Both the position numbers and the translations under genes were made by a program. DNA of 64,000 nucleotides from an uncultured Paracoccaceae bacterium. GTDB lineage: Bacteria > Pseudomonadota > Alphaproteobacteria > Rhodobacterales > Rhodobacteraceae. Below are positions 36,265 through 45,570 of this stretch, piece by piece. The DNA lies in assembly GCA_913060475.1 (NCBI GenBank), contig CAJXSD010000004.1, forward strand, positions 81,553 to 145,552, written 5' to 3'. The notes under the pieces were generated by a model, which saw only the letters and a list, made by a program, of their open reading frames with translations, ran no database searches and was not told the origin of the DNA. The first letter of the stretch is position 1, and each line of letters starts with the position of its first letter.

Positions 36265-37149
36265 ATGCGTAACGTTTTTACATTGATTTTACTGGTCGGC
36301 ATCGCCCTGGCAGGGATCGCAGTTTATATCGTGCAAAATTATGTCGGCGCCTATCAACAGGCCTTGGCCAAGGCCCAGTCCGATGCGCAAAAACAAGTTA
36401 CAATCGCCCCCATCGACACAGTTGATGTTTATGTGGCTGTGCGCGATATCCGCTATGGCGAAGAAATCAGTATGGATGACGTGCGCACCGTAAAATGGCC
36501 CAAGGGCGCGTTACCCGAGGGCGTGTTTTCAACAGAAAATCCCCTGTATAACGACGGCGACAAACCCCGCGTTGCCCTGCGCGGTATCGACGTGAACGAA
36601 GCGATCTTGGTAAACAAGGTCACCGAGCCCGGGGCAACCGCTGGATTGATTTCACAACTGGAACCCGGCATGCGCGGCTATGCCATTCAGGTCAATGCCA
36701 TCACAGGTGTTGCCGGATTTTTGCGCCCCCACGATCGCGTTGACATTTACTGGACCGCAACCCCGCGTGTTCGTGATGTAAACGATGACGACGAAGAAGA
36801 ACAATTTTTCCAAATCACGCGCCTGATCGAAACGGGTGTGAAAATTATCGCAGTTGACCAAGATTACGTGGCCGATGACAACGGCGGCACCCCACGATTG
36901 GCCAGCACAATCGTTGTGGCCGTCACCCCCACGCAGGCCGCCACATTGACCCTGGCGCAAAGCAGCGGCAGCCTATCCACAACGCTGATTGGTTTATCGG
37001 ACGAACGTACCGAAATGGTCGAAGTCAGCCAACACGCCTTGTTAGGATTGTCGCGCGATCAAAAGAAATCTGAAACCTCCACCTGCACCGTCAAAAGCCG
37101 CCGTGGCGCGGATGTAGTCATCACAAACATCCCCTGCCCGGTCAACTAG
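36265..37149 (+). CDS. cpaB: Flp pilus assembly protein CpaB (RcpC)
   Basis: Periplasmic or outer-membrane-associated Tad protein, 294 residues. An N-terminal TM/signal helix (VFTLILLVGIALAGIAVYIV) precedes an SAF domain (about 45-110, DVYVAVRDIRYGEEISMDDV) and the RcpC domain (AIQVNAITGVAGFLRPHDRV, then VAVTPTQAATLTLAQSSGSL). A TTG at 36250 is also in frame; the ATG at 36265 follows GAAAGG. It starts the main tad operon. Confidence 0.93.
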   Translation: MRNVFTLILLVGIALAGIAVYIVQNYVGAYQQALAKAQSDAQKQVTIAPIDTVDVYVAVRDIRYGEEISMDDVRTVKWPKGALPEGVFSTENPLYNDGDKPRVALRGIDVNEAILVNKVTEPGATAGLISQLEPGMRGYAIQVNAITGVAGFLRPHDRVDIYWTATPRVRDVNDDDEEEQFFQITRLIETGVKIIAVDQDYVADDNGGTPRLASTIVVAVTPTQAATLTLAQSSGSLSTTLIGLSDERTEMVEVSQHALLGLSRDQKKSETSTCTVKSRRGADVVITNIPCPVN

Positions 37150-37265
37150 AGCCGAAGATTCCATGGGTTGTGTTCAAAAATCAAAACTAATCCGTGGGTT
37201 AGTATCGGACACACCCCATACCTTTGTCAGTATTGATGCTTGCAAAAAAACGAAAAATGGGCCAC

Positions 37266-37298
37266 ATTTAAGGAAATGGGGCAAAAGACCCCTTAAAT
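37266..37298. repeat. Inverted repeat upstream of cpaC
   Basis: ATTTAAGG (37266-37273) and CCTTAAAT (37291-37298) are exact complements with a 17-nt spacer that includes a competing GGGG/CCCC pairing. It lies about 30 bp before the cpaC start in a 177-bp gap within the operon. It could be a weak internal attenuator or operator. Confidence 0.35.
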
Positions 37299-37326
37299 TG
37301 AGGCGTGATCAAAGAGGGCAGGTCAC

Positions 37327-38742
37327 ATGAATATTAAAAAACTAATGCAGGCCACCGCGATTGGCCTATCTTTGTGTACCGGTATAATTGCAACGGCTGC
37401 AAGCGCGGAAATGTTGCAAATTGTCCGGAATGGCGGCGAAAGCAGCATAGACGTTCCAATGAACCGCGCGATTGTTGTCGAAAGCGATGTACCCTTTGCC
37501 GAGCTAAGTATTGCGAACCCATCCATTGCCGATTTTTCAACGTTATCGGATCGCACGGTCTATGTTCTGGGTAAAACGCCCGGCCAAACGACCCTGACAT
37601 TGCTGGATGCGCAGGGCCGATTGATTTCAAACGTTGACGTCAAGGTGACACCAGACATCAGCGAATTCAAAATTCGGTTGCGCCAGATTTTGCCGAACGA
37701 AAAAATCGAAGTACGGACAGCGAACGATGGCGTCGTATTGTCAGGAACGGTGTCCAGCACGACCGCCTTGGATCAGGCGCTGGGCCTGGCCGAACGCTAT
37801 GCATCGGGCAAGGTATCGAACCTGATGACCGTTGGCGGTGTCCAACAGGTTATGTTGCGGGTACGATTTGCCGAAATGCAGCGCACCATCGCCAAATCGC
37901 TGTCATCCTCGGTCGCCTTGCAGGGCAATCTGTTGAACAATGGCCTGGGCTTGAATGCGGGCACAGGGGCCGGATCCACAACCGCTGGTCAGGGGACGAT
38001 GTTATCAGGATCCTCGGCAGGGGCCGGGGCATCCAACGGGACAGCCGTTTTGGGGTTCAATGCCGGGGCGCTAGAGGTTGCCGTTATGCTAGAGGCGCTG
38101 GAAACCAAAGGGTTTGTGCGCACATTGGCTGAACCCAATCTGACCGCATTATCCGGTAAATCTGCATCCTTCTTGGCGGGTGGCGAATATCCTATCCCTG
38201 TCTTGCAGGACGGTGCCGTGGCGATCGAATTTAAACCATTCGGCGTCAACATGAGCTTTACCCCGACTGTTCTGCAAAATGACACGATCAACCTTGAGCT
38301 TGAGGCCGAAGTCTCTTCTTTGGACAGTTCGGCATCAGTATCGACAGGATCCTATACCGTCAGCGGCACCAAATCGCGCAAAACATCGACCACTGTCGAA
38401 TTGCGCGACGGCGAAAGCTTTGCCATTGCGGGCCTGTTACAAGACGATTTCCAGGATTTGAACGGGCAGGTTCCATGGTTGGGTGACGTGCCAATTCTGG
38501 GCGCATTGTTCCGCAGCGCAGATTATTCGCGCAAACAGTCGGAATTGGTGATTATCGTGACGGCGCATCTGGTGTCCCCTGTCCAGGGCGAGGCATTTCA
38601 ACTGCCCACAGATCGCATCCGCCCCCCCAGTGAAAAAGACCTATTCCTGTTCGGAAAAACCACAGCCCCTGCAAACAATCGCGGTGCGGCCGAAGTTGCG
38701 CAACAAGATTTTAACAGTTCTTATGGTTATGTGATGGAATGA
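37327..38742 (+). CDS. cpaC: Flp pilus secretin CpaC (RcpA)
   Basis: Outer-membrane secretin channel of the Tad system, 471 residues. A signal peptide (cleavage after about residue 27, ATAASA-EM) is followed by the pilus N-domain (VPMNRAIVVESDVPFAELSI), a BON-like stretch (SGTVSSTTALDQALGLAERY) and the secretin domain with the C-terminal signature VPWLGDVPILGALFRSADYS. The next gene overlaps its stop (ATGA). Confidence 0.95.
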   Translation: MNIKKLMQATAIGLSLCTGIIATAASAEMLQIVRNGGESSIDVPMNRAIVVESDVPFAELSIANPSIADFSTLSDRTVYVLGKTPGQTTLTLLDAQGRLISNVDVKVTPDISEFKIRLRQILPNEKIEVRTANDGVVLSGTVSSTTALDQALGLAERYASGKVSNLMTVGGVQQVMLRVRFAEMQRTIAKSLSSSVALQGNLLNNGLGLNAGTGAGSTTAGQGTMLSGSSAGAGASNGTAVLGFNAGALEVAVMLEALETKGFVRTLAEPNLTALSGKSASFLAGGEYPIPVLQDGAVAIEFKPFGVNMSFTPTVLQNDTINLELEAEVSSLDSSASVSTGSYTVSGTKSRKTSTTVELRDGESFAIAGLLQDDFQDLNGQVPWLGDVPILGALFRSADYSRKQSELVIIVTAHLVSPVQGEAFQLPTDRIRPPSEKDLFLFGKTTAPANNRGAAEVAQQDFNSSYGYVME

Positions 38743-38744
38743 TT

Positions 38745-39364
38745 ATGAAACAGAGCAAATCTAAGACGCTGGTCCCAATCCTAGCACTGGCTGGTTTGGT
38801 ATCGGCATGTGCGGGGGCGACCCCCAATATAATCAATTCATGACTGAGGCTGGCACACTGATTACCAAGGATGTGGGCCGCGCTACTGTTCATAACCTGC
38901 GCGTCATGACGGATCAGGATTATTATTCACGTATCGTTGCCCAAGAATTTTCGAACAAGGTGCCTGATATGATCAATTTTGATCTAAACAGTGCAGCGTT
39001 AGATGATACAGCCAAGCGGATTTTGGATGCTCAGGCGCGCTGGATCAAAAAATTCCCAGAACTGCGCTATCGCGTTTATGGCCATACCGATTTAACCGGC
39101 CCCGCCGCGCATAACAAAGCGTTAGGCCTGCGCCGTGCTCAGGCCGTTGTGCGATATTTTGAAACCTTGGGGATCCCACGCAACAGTATTGAGAGCGTGA
39201 TTTCCTATGGCGAAGAACGCCCAATCATTCAAACCACCGATCCAGAGCGTCGCAACCGCCGTACGGTCACCGAGGTCAGCGGATATGTCAAAACACAAAA
39301 ACGCGTATTCGATGGCCAGTATTCCGTTGGTGCATATAGAAAATATGTTGGATCCGGCGGATAA
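38745..39364 (+). CDS. OmpA-family lipoprotein of the tad operon, apparently frameshifted
   Basis: The body of the gene (frame starting at 38807) encodes an OmpA peptidoglycan-binding domain: MINFDLNSAALDDTAKRILD, then YRVYGHTDLTGPAAHNKALG and LRRAQAVVRYFETLGI. It lacks any signal peptide. A perfect lipoprotein leader (MKQSKSKTLVPILALAGLVS followed by ACAG) starts at 38745 with overlap to cpaC, but in another frame, which stops 36 codons later. Adding one G to the G5 run at 38813-38817 would join both into ACAGGDPQYNQF, a normal lipoprotein of about 206 residues. So the gene carries a -1 shift, real or from sequencing. The product would anchor the secretin to the cell wall. Without repair, a truncated, unexported protein could start at ATG 38807 or 38840. 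Confidence 0.75.
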
Positions 39365-39447
39365 GAATAGTATTATCTGAGAAAGACAACCTATGCGTAA
39401 CCAGTTCTGATTTCGGCGATAGAATTTCACAGATTGGAAATTATTTG

Positions 39448-39495
39448 GCCCTATTGTCGCCGCAATCATTGATCAAATTGATAATATTATAGGGC
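39448..39495. repeat. Inverted repeat upstream of cpaE
   Basis: GCCCTAT (39448-39454) and ATAGGGC (39489-39495) are exact complements about 28 bp before the cpaE start, with a 34-nt AT-rich spacer. It lies in the 158-bp gap that follows the OmpA gene and may mark an internal promoter or attenuator; no function is shown. Confidence 0.3.
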
Positions 39496-39522
39496 GCAAC
39501 TGAATATGCGCCCGCCCGATAA

Positions 39523-40767
39523 ATGAATGTGGTGAAAAACATGATTAAGTTTCAAAAAGACGCTCCGGCTGATGCGATCCGCGCGTGCACTGTTAGCGAT
39601 GGGATCGAGAACTTTGATCTTTTGATCGAAGATATGGAGCAGCTTTTGGGCGAGGCCTGGGGCGATTTGGGCGTCGAGGATGCACTGAAATTCTTTACCC
39701 AGCCTGATGGAAAGCATGTTGAATTTATCGCACTGGCCATTAACAACACCAATTCGGAACACACGGACCGTTTGACCAATCTGGTGAACGATGCGGCGGA
39801 CCGCGGGATCAAGGTCATCGTCGTTGCCGATAACGTAAGCCCGATTGTATTGCATGCCCTGTTAAAGGCCGGGGCAGATGCGTTTTTGCCCTATCCCCTG
39901 CCCCGTGATGAACTGCGTCTGGCGGTTGACAAGGCGCTGACACCAGCGCCGGTGATCGACTACGCCACCGGCGCACCGTTTCTGTCACGCAATGGCGTCA
40001 TCATGACATTTCAAGGCATGGCAGGCGGTGTTGGATCGTCCATGATTGCCGCGAATACGGCATGGGAATTTTCTCATCCTGACAAAAAATCTGTCCCACT
40101 GAAAACGCTGGTCATTGATTTGGATCTGCAATTTGGATCCTTATCGACCTATATGGACGTCGAATCAAAGAACGCGGTTCTGCAAATGTTGTCCGATACC
40201 GAAGGCTTGGACGAGGATAGTTTTTCCCAAGCGATCACAAAAATGTCAGAACATCTCTCTGTTCTGACCGCGCCACCAGAAATTGTTCCCTATGATTTGG
40301 TGAACGGCGAAGATATTGATCGCATTTTCCGCCTTGCACGACGCCACTTTGATTTGATCATCGTTGACATGCCGAAGTCCGTCACAACATGGACCGATAC
40401 AGTATTACGCGAAAGCGATGATTTCATTGCCGTATTGGATTTAGACATGCGGTGTACGAACAACGTCATTCGTATGATCAATCTGCTAGAGCAGGAAAAA
40501 CAACCCTATAGCAAAATGCGCTATATTTTGAACCGTGCTCCGAAATTCACGGATCTGGGTGGTAAATCGCGGATCAAACGCCTGTCAGACGCATTAGGGA
40601 TTGAATTCGAATTTCTACTGCCCGATGGCGGCAAGCAGGTCACGACCAGCTGCGACCAAGGTGATAGTTTGGCACAGTCCGCAGCAAAAAACCCCCTGCG
40701 CAAAGATTTGCTGAAGATGGTGAAAACCCTGTATGATCAGCTGCCCCAAGAATTGAAAGCAGCATAG
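39523..40767 (+). CDS. cpaE: Flp pilus assembly ATPase-like protein CpaE/TadZ
   Basis: Polar localisation factor for the Tad machine, 414 residues. An N-terminal receiver-like domain (KVIVVADNVSPIVLHALLKA, GADAFLPYPLPRDELRL) is followed by a ParA/MinD-like domain. The P-loop is degenerate: MAGGVGSSMIAANTAWE lacks the Lys of a normal deviant Walker A, as known for several TadZ proteins. The later IIVDMPKSVTTW matches Walker B position. Start ATG 39523 or 39541 are both possible. Confidence 0.9.
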   Translation: MNVVKNMIKFQKDAPADAIRACTVSDGIENFDLLIEDMEQLLGEAWGDLGVEDALKFFTQPDGKHVEFIALAINNTNSEHTDRLTNLVNDAADRGIKVIVVADNVSPIVLHALLKAGADAFLPYPLPRDELRLAVDKALTPAPVIDYATGAPFLSRNGVIMTFQGMAGGVGSSMIAANTAWEFSHPDKKSVPLKTLVIDLDLQFGSLSTYMDVESKNAVLQMLSDTEGLDEDSFSQAITKMSEHLSVLTAPPEIVPYDLVNGEDIDRIFRLARRHFDLIIVDMPKSVTTWTDTVLRESDDFIAVLDLDMRCTNNVIRMINLLEQEKQPYSKMRYILNRAPKFTDLGGKSRIKRLSDALGIEFEFLLPDGGKQVTTSCDQGDSLAQSAAKNPLRKDLLKMVKTLYDQLPQELKAA

Positions 40768-40781
40768 AGCGGAGATTGGGA

Positions 40782-42191
40782 ATGTTTTCACGATTTAAGG
40801 ACACACAAAAATCTGCAAGCGTTACCAAGACCCCGACAGCGGTCGCCAGTGTCGCCCCAAAACCGATGGCTGCCACCCCCATCGCGGCCGTAGCCGTTGA
40901 AAGCAACAAAGGTGAAAAACGCCGCGAACGTTTGGCCGAAATCAAGCTGGAAATGCACCGTGTTTTGCTGGACAGGCTGAATCTGGCCGCCATCGAAAAG
41001 GCCGCAGAACATGAACTGCGCGAAGAAATTCGCGCAATCATGAACGAACATTTGGAAAAAAATGCATTCGTTGTGAACCGAGAAGATCGGTCCACCCTGC
41101 AAAACGACCTATATGACGAAGTGGTCGGCCTGGGCCCCCTAGAGCCATTGTTAAAGGATGATTCAATCGCCGATATCCTGGTCAATGGACCACAACAGGT
41201 GTTCATCGAACGCAACGGTAAATTGCTGCTAAGCGATGTCAAATTCAAAGATGACCGCCACTTGCAACGTATCATCGACAAGATTGTGTCAGCTGTTGGG
41301 CGGCGTGTGGACGAATCCAACCCCTATGTGGACGCCCGTTTGGCCGATGGATCACGTTTCAACGCCATGATCCCGCCTGTTGCCATTGACGGGTCGCTGG
41401 TTTCCATTCGTAAATTCAAAAAGGATAAACTGGGTATTCGCGATTTGGTCGATTTCGGCGCCTTTTCCGAAGCGATGGCATTATACCTTGAGGCGGCCGT
41501 TGCGACCCGTTTGAATGTAGTCGTATCAGGCGGGACGGGTTCTGGTAAAACAACAACCCTGAATGCCCTGTCGTCTTTTATTGATAACAACGAACGCATC
41601 CTAACGATCGAGGATACGGCCGAATTGCAGCTGCAACAAACACACGTCGGCCGGATGGAGAGTAAGCCCCCCAACTCAGAGGGACGCGGCGGTGTATCCC
41701 CGCGCGATTGTTTGAAAAACGCATTGCGGATGCGCCCTGACCGCATCATCGTTGGCGAAACCCGCGGCGAAGAGGTCATCGACATGTTACAGGCGATGAA
41801 CACAGGTCACGATGGGTCCATGACCACAATCCACGCCAACAGCCCGCGCGACGGGTTAAGCCGTATGGAAAACATGGTGGCCATGGCGGGCATTGAAATG
41901 CCGCTAAAGGCGGTGCGCAGCCAAATCGGATCCGCGGTCCATCTGATCGTGCAGGCCAGCCGCCTGCAAGACGGGTCCCGCCGGATGGTGTCCGTCACCG
42001 AAATCACCGGCATGGAGGGCGAAGTTATTTCCATGCAGGAAATTTTCCGTTTTCAACGTACAGGATTGACCCCGGAAAACAAAATTTTGGGGCATTTCAC
42101 AGCAACCGGGGTGCGCAGCCATTTTGCCGACCGTTTCAAAATGTGGGGCTATGATTTGCCTTCGGAAATTTTTGAACCGACACGACGCTAG
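40782..42191 (+). CDS. cpaF: Flp pilus assembly ATPase CpaF/TadA
   Basis: Hexameric secretion ATPase that powers pilus extension and retraction, 469 residues. Walker A is SGGTGSGKTTTLNALSS, the Asp box and Walker B region are RPDRIIVGETRGEEVIDMLQ, and the His box is GSMTTIHANSPRDGLSRME. GGAG lies 7 nt before the ATG at 40782 (a TTG at 40776 is in frame). It follows cpaE after 14 bp. Confidence 0.97.
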   Translation: MFSRFKDTQKSASVTKTPTAVASVAPKPMAATPIAAVAVESNKGEKRRERLAEIKLEMHRVLLDRLNLAAIEKAAEHELREEIRAIMNEHLEKNAFVVNREDRSTLQNDLYDEVVGLGPLEPLLKDDSIADILVNGPQQVFIERNGKLLLSDVKFKDDRHLQRIIDKIVSAVGRRVDESNPYVDARLADGSRFNAMIPPVAIDGSLVSIRKFKKDKLGIRDLVDFGAFSEAMALYLEAAVATRLNVVVSGGTGSGKTTTLNALSSFIDNNERILTIEDTAELQLQQTHVGRMESKPPNSEGRGGVSPRDCLKNALRMRPDRIIVGETRGEEVIDMLQAMNTGHDGSMTTIHANSPRDGLSRMENMVAMAGIEMPLKAVRSQIGSAVHLIVQASRLQDGSRRMVSVTEITGMEGEVISMQEIFRFQRTGLTPENKILGHFTATGVRSHFADRFKMWGYDLPSEIFEPTRR

Positions 42192-42200
42192 AGAGTTACC

Positions 42201-43157
42201 ATGGAAGCTTTAGTATATCTGATTGTTTTTGCGTCCATTTTCTTTCTGTTTGAGGGCGCATATCTGGTTTTATTTGGCCGATCCGTCAAAGCCAATAGCA
42301 AAGTAAACCGCAGAATTGCCATGATCAGCGCCGGTATGAGCGCAAAAGACACCATGGAAAAACTGCGCAAAGAACAGGATTTGCATACCGCAGCCAAGAA
42401 AATCCCGATCTATGGGATTTTAGCGGCACAGTTACAGCGTGCGGGTATGGCGATTCCGCCTGCAAAAATGATGCTGATTATCATCGCGGCATTTGGGCTT
42501 TGCTTTGCTGGTCTGACGTTGGGCACGGGGTCATCATTGGCCTTTCGTTTGGGTATTTCCGCAGTCGTCGCCGTCGGTGGCGTATATGCATGGGTCTTGA
42601 ACAAGGCCAGAACACGGTCTGACCTGATGCAAGAACTGCTGCCAGATTCCATCGAATTGATGGTGCGGTCACTGCGTGTGGGGCATCCTTTTACCTCGGC
42701 TTTTCGTGTCGCAGCACAAGAAAGCCCAGATCCCTTGGGGACAGAATACGGGTTTGTATCGGACGAAATATCCTATGGCCGCGATATTGGCGAGGCGTTG
42801 AACGATATGGCGGAACGTCTGGAAATTCCGGATCTGCGGTTTCTTAGTGTGGCTGTGGCCATTCAACAGCAATCTGGTGGTAACTTGGCCGAAGTTTTGG
42901 CCGGCTTGGCCAAGGTTATTCGCGACCGGTTCAAGCTGTTTCGTAAGGTCAAAGCCATCACCGCCGAGGCGAAATGGTCTGGCAATTTCTTGTCTGTGTT
43001 CCCGATTTTGGTGCCGTTTATCATCAACATGATCCAGCCCGGGTATTTCGACCAAGTGATGGAAAAATCTTGGTTTTACATTTTGGTCGCAGTTATCTTG
43101 TGTTTCTTGATCGCAAATCTTATCGTGATGCGCCGTCTGGTCGATATTAAGGTATAA
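42201..43157 (+). CDS. tadB: Tad inner-membrane platform protein TadB
   Basis: Type II secretion F-family protein, 318 residues. TM helices lie at about residues 5-25, 90-130 and 260-310, with the T2SSF domain between (ELLPDSIELMVRSLRVGHPF and AIQQQSGGNLAEVLAGLAKV). It pairs with TadC as the platform on which CpaF acts. Starts 9 bp after cpaF. Confidence 0.95.
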   Translation: MEALVYLIVFASIFFLFEGAYLVLFGRSVKANSKVNRRIAMISAGMSAKDTMEKLRKEQDLHTAAKKIPIYGILAAQLQRAGMAIPPAKMMLIIIAAFGLCFAGLTLGTGSSLAFRLGISAVVAVGGVYAWVLNKARTRSDLMQELLPDSIELMVRSLRVGHPFTSAFRVAAQESPDPLGTEYGFVSDEISYGRDIGEALNDMAERLEIPDLRFLSVAVAIQQQSGGNLAEVLAGLAKVIRDRFKLFRKVKAITAEAKWSGNFLSVFPILVPFIINMIQPGYFDQVMEKSWFYILVAVILCFLIANLIVMRRLVDIKV

Positions 43158-43161
43158 TCCC

Positions 43162-44151
43162 ATGGAAACATTGCAAACGATCATCGAAATCACGCAGTTT
43201 TCATTAGGACCACAGGGGCCTTTGATTGTCTTTGGTTTGTTTTTTGCGCTGCTGGCACTGGTCGGATACTGGGCGCTGAGCGAAGAGAAGAAAGACCCTG
43301 TAAACAAGCTAGAGGCCAACGTAAAAAATCTGGCATGGACCAAACGGTCGAACGAACCGCTGGCCCTGCGGGAAACATCCGAAAACGAATTCTTGGAAAA
43401 ATATTCCGGTTTGCTGGAACCCCAAGACGCAGAAGAGCTGAGCGAAATTCGCGGACGATTGATGGCCGCGGGCTATCGGTCGCTGGACGCCGTACGCTGG
43501 TATTATCTGTCCCAAGTCAGTCTGGGCCTTGCGGGTTTGGCATTGGGTTGGTTTGTCTATGAATTTTTCCTGTCAGCGGAAAAACAAACGGTTAACAATA
43601 TGTTGATCTATATCACCTTGCCGGGAGCGTTTGGATATTTGTATCCTAAATACAAGGTGAACAACATGGTCAAAGCCCGCCAGCAAGCCTTGCAAGATGG
43701 GTTTCCGGATACATTGGACATGATGTTGATCTGTGTCCAAGCGGGCCAATCCCTGGACCAAACGATCAACCGCGTCGCCCGCGATATCGGATTCAACTGC
43801 CCCGAAATGGGCCAAGAACTGTCCATCGTGGCAAACGAATTAAAGGCGGGTAAAGAGCGTTCTGCCGTTTTGGCAGACTTTGGCGACCGCTCTGGCGTGC
43901 CTGATATCAAAAGTTTTACCACCGTTATGGTTCAGGCTGCTACGTTCGGGACATCGATTTCAGACGCGATTACGGTCTATGCCGCCGAAATGCGCGACAA
44001 ACGCATTATGCGCGCAGAAGAAAAGGCCAACAAGTTGCCCACAAAAATGACCATCACAACCATGATGCTAAGTGTGCCACCGCTGATGATGATCCTGCTG
44101 ACCCCGTCGGTTGTTCAGCTGACAGGTATGAATATCGGTGGTATGTTCTAA
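43162..44151 (+). CDS. tadC: Tad inner-membrane platform protein TadC
   Basis: Second T2SSF protein of the pair, 329 residues: N-terminal TM (LIVFGLFFALLALVGYWAL), two central helices, the F-domain (DGFPDTLDMMLICVQAGQSL and AATFGTSISDAITVYAAEM) and a C-terminal helix MTITTMMLSVPPLMMILLTP. It begins 4 bp after tadB and ends 3 bp before the first TPR gene. Confidence 0.95.
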   Translation: METLQTIIEITQFSLGPQGPLIVFGLFFALLALVGYWALSEEKKDPVNKLEANVKNLAWTKRSNEPLALRETSENEFLEKYSGLLEPQDAEELSEIRGRLMAAGYRSLDAVRWYYLSQVSLGLAGLALGWFVYEFFLSAEKQTVNNMLIYITLPGAFGYLYPKYKVNNMVKARQQALQDGFPDTLDMMLICVQAGQSLDQTINRVARDIGFNCPEMGQELSIVANELKAGKERSAVLADFGDRSGVPDIKSFTTVMVQAATFGTSISDAITVYAAEMRDKRIMRAEEKANKLPTKMTITTMMLSVPPLMMILLTPSVVQLTGMNIGGMF

Positions 44152-44154
44152 ACA

Positions 44155-44694
44155 ATGAAACAGTTTGCATTTCTGGCCCTGTTGTTTGCGACCGCTTGTG
44201 CGCAAACGCCACAAAATACTGGCGTCTTTGCCCCTGATATTGACCCAAATGGAAAACAGGCGGATGCAATGGTTGTGGGCGAACGGCTGATGTATGCCGG
44301 TGAATATGAACTGGCGTTAGATGCCTTTACCCGTGCCGCAGCAACAAACGGGTTCACGGGGGAAAATTTGTCCGCGATGGGCGTGGCAAATTACCGTTTG
44401 GGCCGAATGGATCAGGCCTTGGGCCTATTTGAACGGGCGTTGAAAATTGAACCCGAATGGCCCGGGTTGTTGAACAACTATGGTATCGCGCTGATGGCCA
44501 AGGGGCGGTTTGCAGACGCTGTGCAAATCTTTACCAAGGCGGTGGCACTGGACAATGGCCAAAATGACTCAATACGGAAAAATTTGGCCGAGGCAGTCGA
44601 AAAATACGAAAATTCGGTCTATTCTGCGCAAAATAACGAAACAGAGCGACTGCCGCAGGGATTAAAAATAATCTCGGACGAGCAGTTCCCATAG
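44155..44694 (+). CDS. tadD: TPR lipoprotein of the tad operon (TadD-like)
   Basis: A 179-residue lipoprotein: signal peptide with lipobox LLFATAC (Cys15) and about three TPR units (GEYELALDAFTRAAATNG, MGVANYRLGRMDQALGLFER and GIALMAKGRFADAVQIFTKA). TadD proteins are outer-membrane pilotin-like factors for the secretin. A second TPR lipoprotein follows, so which is the functional TadD is not certain. Confidence 0.85.
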   Translation: MKQFAFLALLFATACAQTPQNTGVFAPDIDPNGKQADAMVVGERLMYAGEYELALDAFTRAAATNGFTGENLSAMGVANYRLGRMDQALGLFERALKIEPEWPGLLNNYGIALMAKGRFADAVQIFTKAVALDNGQNDSIRKNLAEAVEKYENSVYSAQNNETERLPQGLKIISDEQFP

Positions 44695-44715
44695 GGCGAG
44701 TAGTAAGGATCCAAA

Positions 44716-45561
44716 ATGCGGACAACAATGTTAGGGTTGGCTTGCGCCACAAGTCTGGTCTTGATGGGCTGCGAAATGGGCAATCAAAATCAGGTTGATG
44801 AAAACCTAAAAGACGTCAACGTGGTCGCCGAAAGTGATCTGGCCGATGTGATGCTAACCGTTGCCGATCCAAATGAGGCGGTGATTTTTTTTCAACGCAC
44901 CTTGCGCGAAAATCCCGATGACATCCAATATATGCGCGGTCTGGGTATATCCCTGACCCGCGCACAACGCCCGCAAGAGGCGGTGGCCATTTGGGCGCAA
45001 ACCGTCGCCCATCCAGACGCAACGGATGCCGATAAACTGAAATACGCCGAAAGCCTTATCAGAAACAGCGAATGGGATCGTGCCAAAACCGTTTTGGATC
45101 AGATCCCGCCAACCGTCGAAACCTATGATCGCTATCGCCTTGAAGCTATGGTTGCCGACAGTCGCAAGGAATGGAAACGCTCGGACGCGTTTTATGAGGT
45201 GGCGGTGGGACTGACCACACAGCCCGCAGGTGCATTGAACAACTGGGGCTATTCGAAATTAACCCGTGGTGATTTTATTGGGGCCGAACGGTTATTTATG
45301 CAGTCCCTAAAACAGGACAGCACCCGGTTTACGGTGAAAAACAACCTGGTCCTGGCCCGCGCCGCCCAAGGCAAATACACCCTGCCCGTGATCAATCTGA
45401 CGCAAATTGAACGCGCGGAATTGTTAAACACGATGGGTCTGTCCGCCGTTAAGAAAGGGGACATTCAAACCGCAAAATCCCTGTTCCGAGAAGCGGTTGA
45501 AACACACCCACAATACTTTGAATCTGCGCAACGCAGCCTAGAAGCACTTGAAAACTCATAA
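44716..45561 (+). CDS. Second TPR lipoprotein of the tad operon
   Basis: A 281-residue lipoprotein with lipobox SLVLMGC (Cys19) and several TPR-like repeats (NPDDIQYMRGLGISLTRAQR, AGALNNWGYSKLTRGDFIGA and LLNTMGLSAVKKGDIQTAKS). Length is closer to classical TadD than the preceding gene. AGTAAGGATC precedes the ATG. Role in Tad assembly is inferred from position. Confidence 0.85.
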   Translation: MRTTMLGLACATSLVLMGCEMGNQNQVDENLKDVNVVAESDLADVMLTVADPNEAVIFFQRTLRENPDDIQYMRGLGISLTRAQRPQEAVAIWAQTVAHPDATDADKLKYAESLIRNSEWDRAKTVLDQIPPTVETYDRYRLEAMVADSRKEWKRSDAFYEVAVGLTTQPAGALNNWGYSKLTRGDFIGAERLFMQSLKQDSTRFTVKNNLVLARAAQGKYTLPVINLTQIERAELLNTMGLSAVKKGDIQTAKSLFREAVETHPQYFESAQRSLEALENS

Positions 45562-45570
45562 GGCCCGAAC

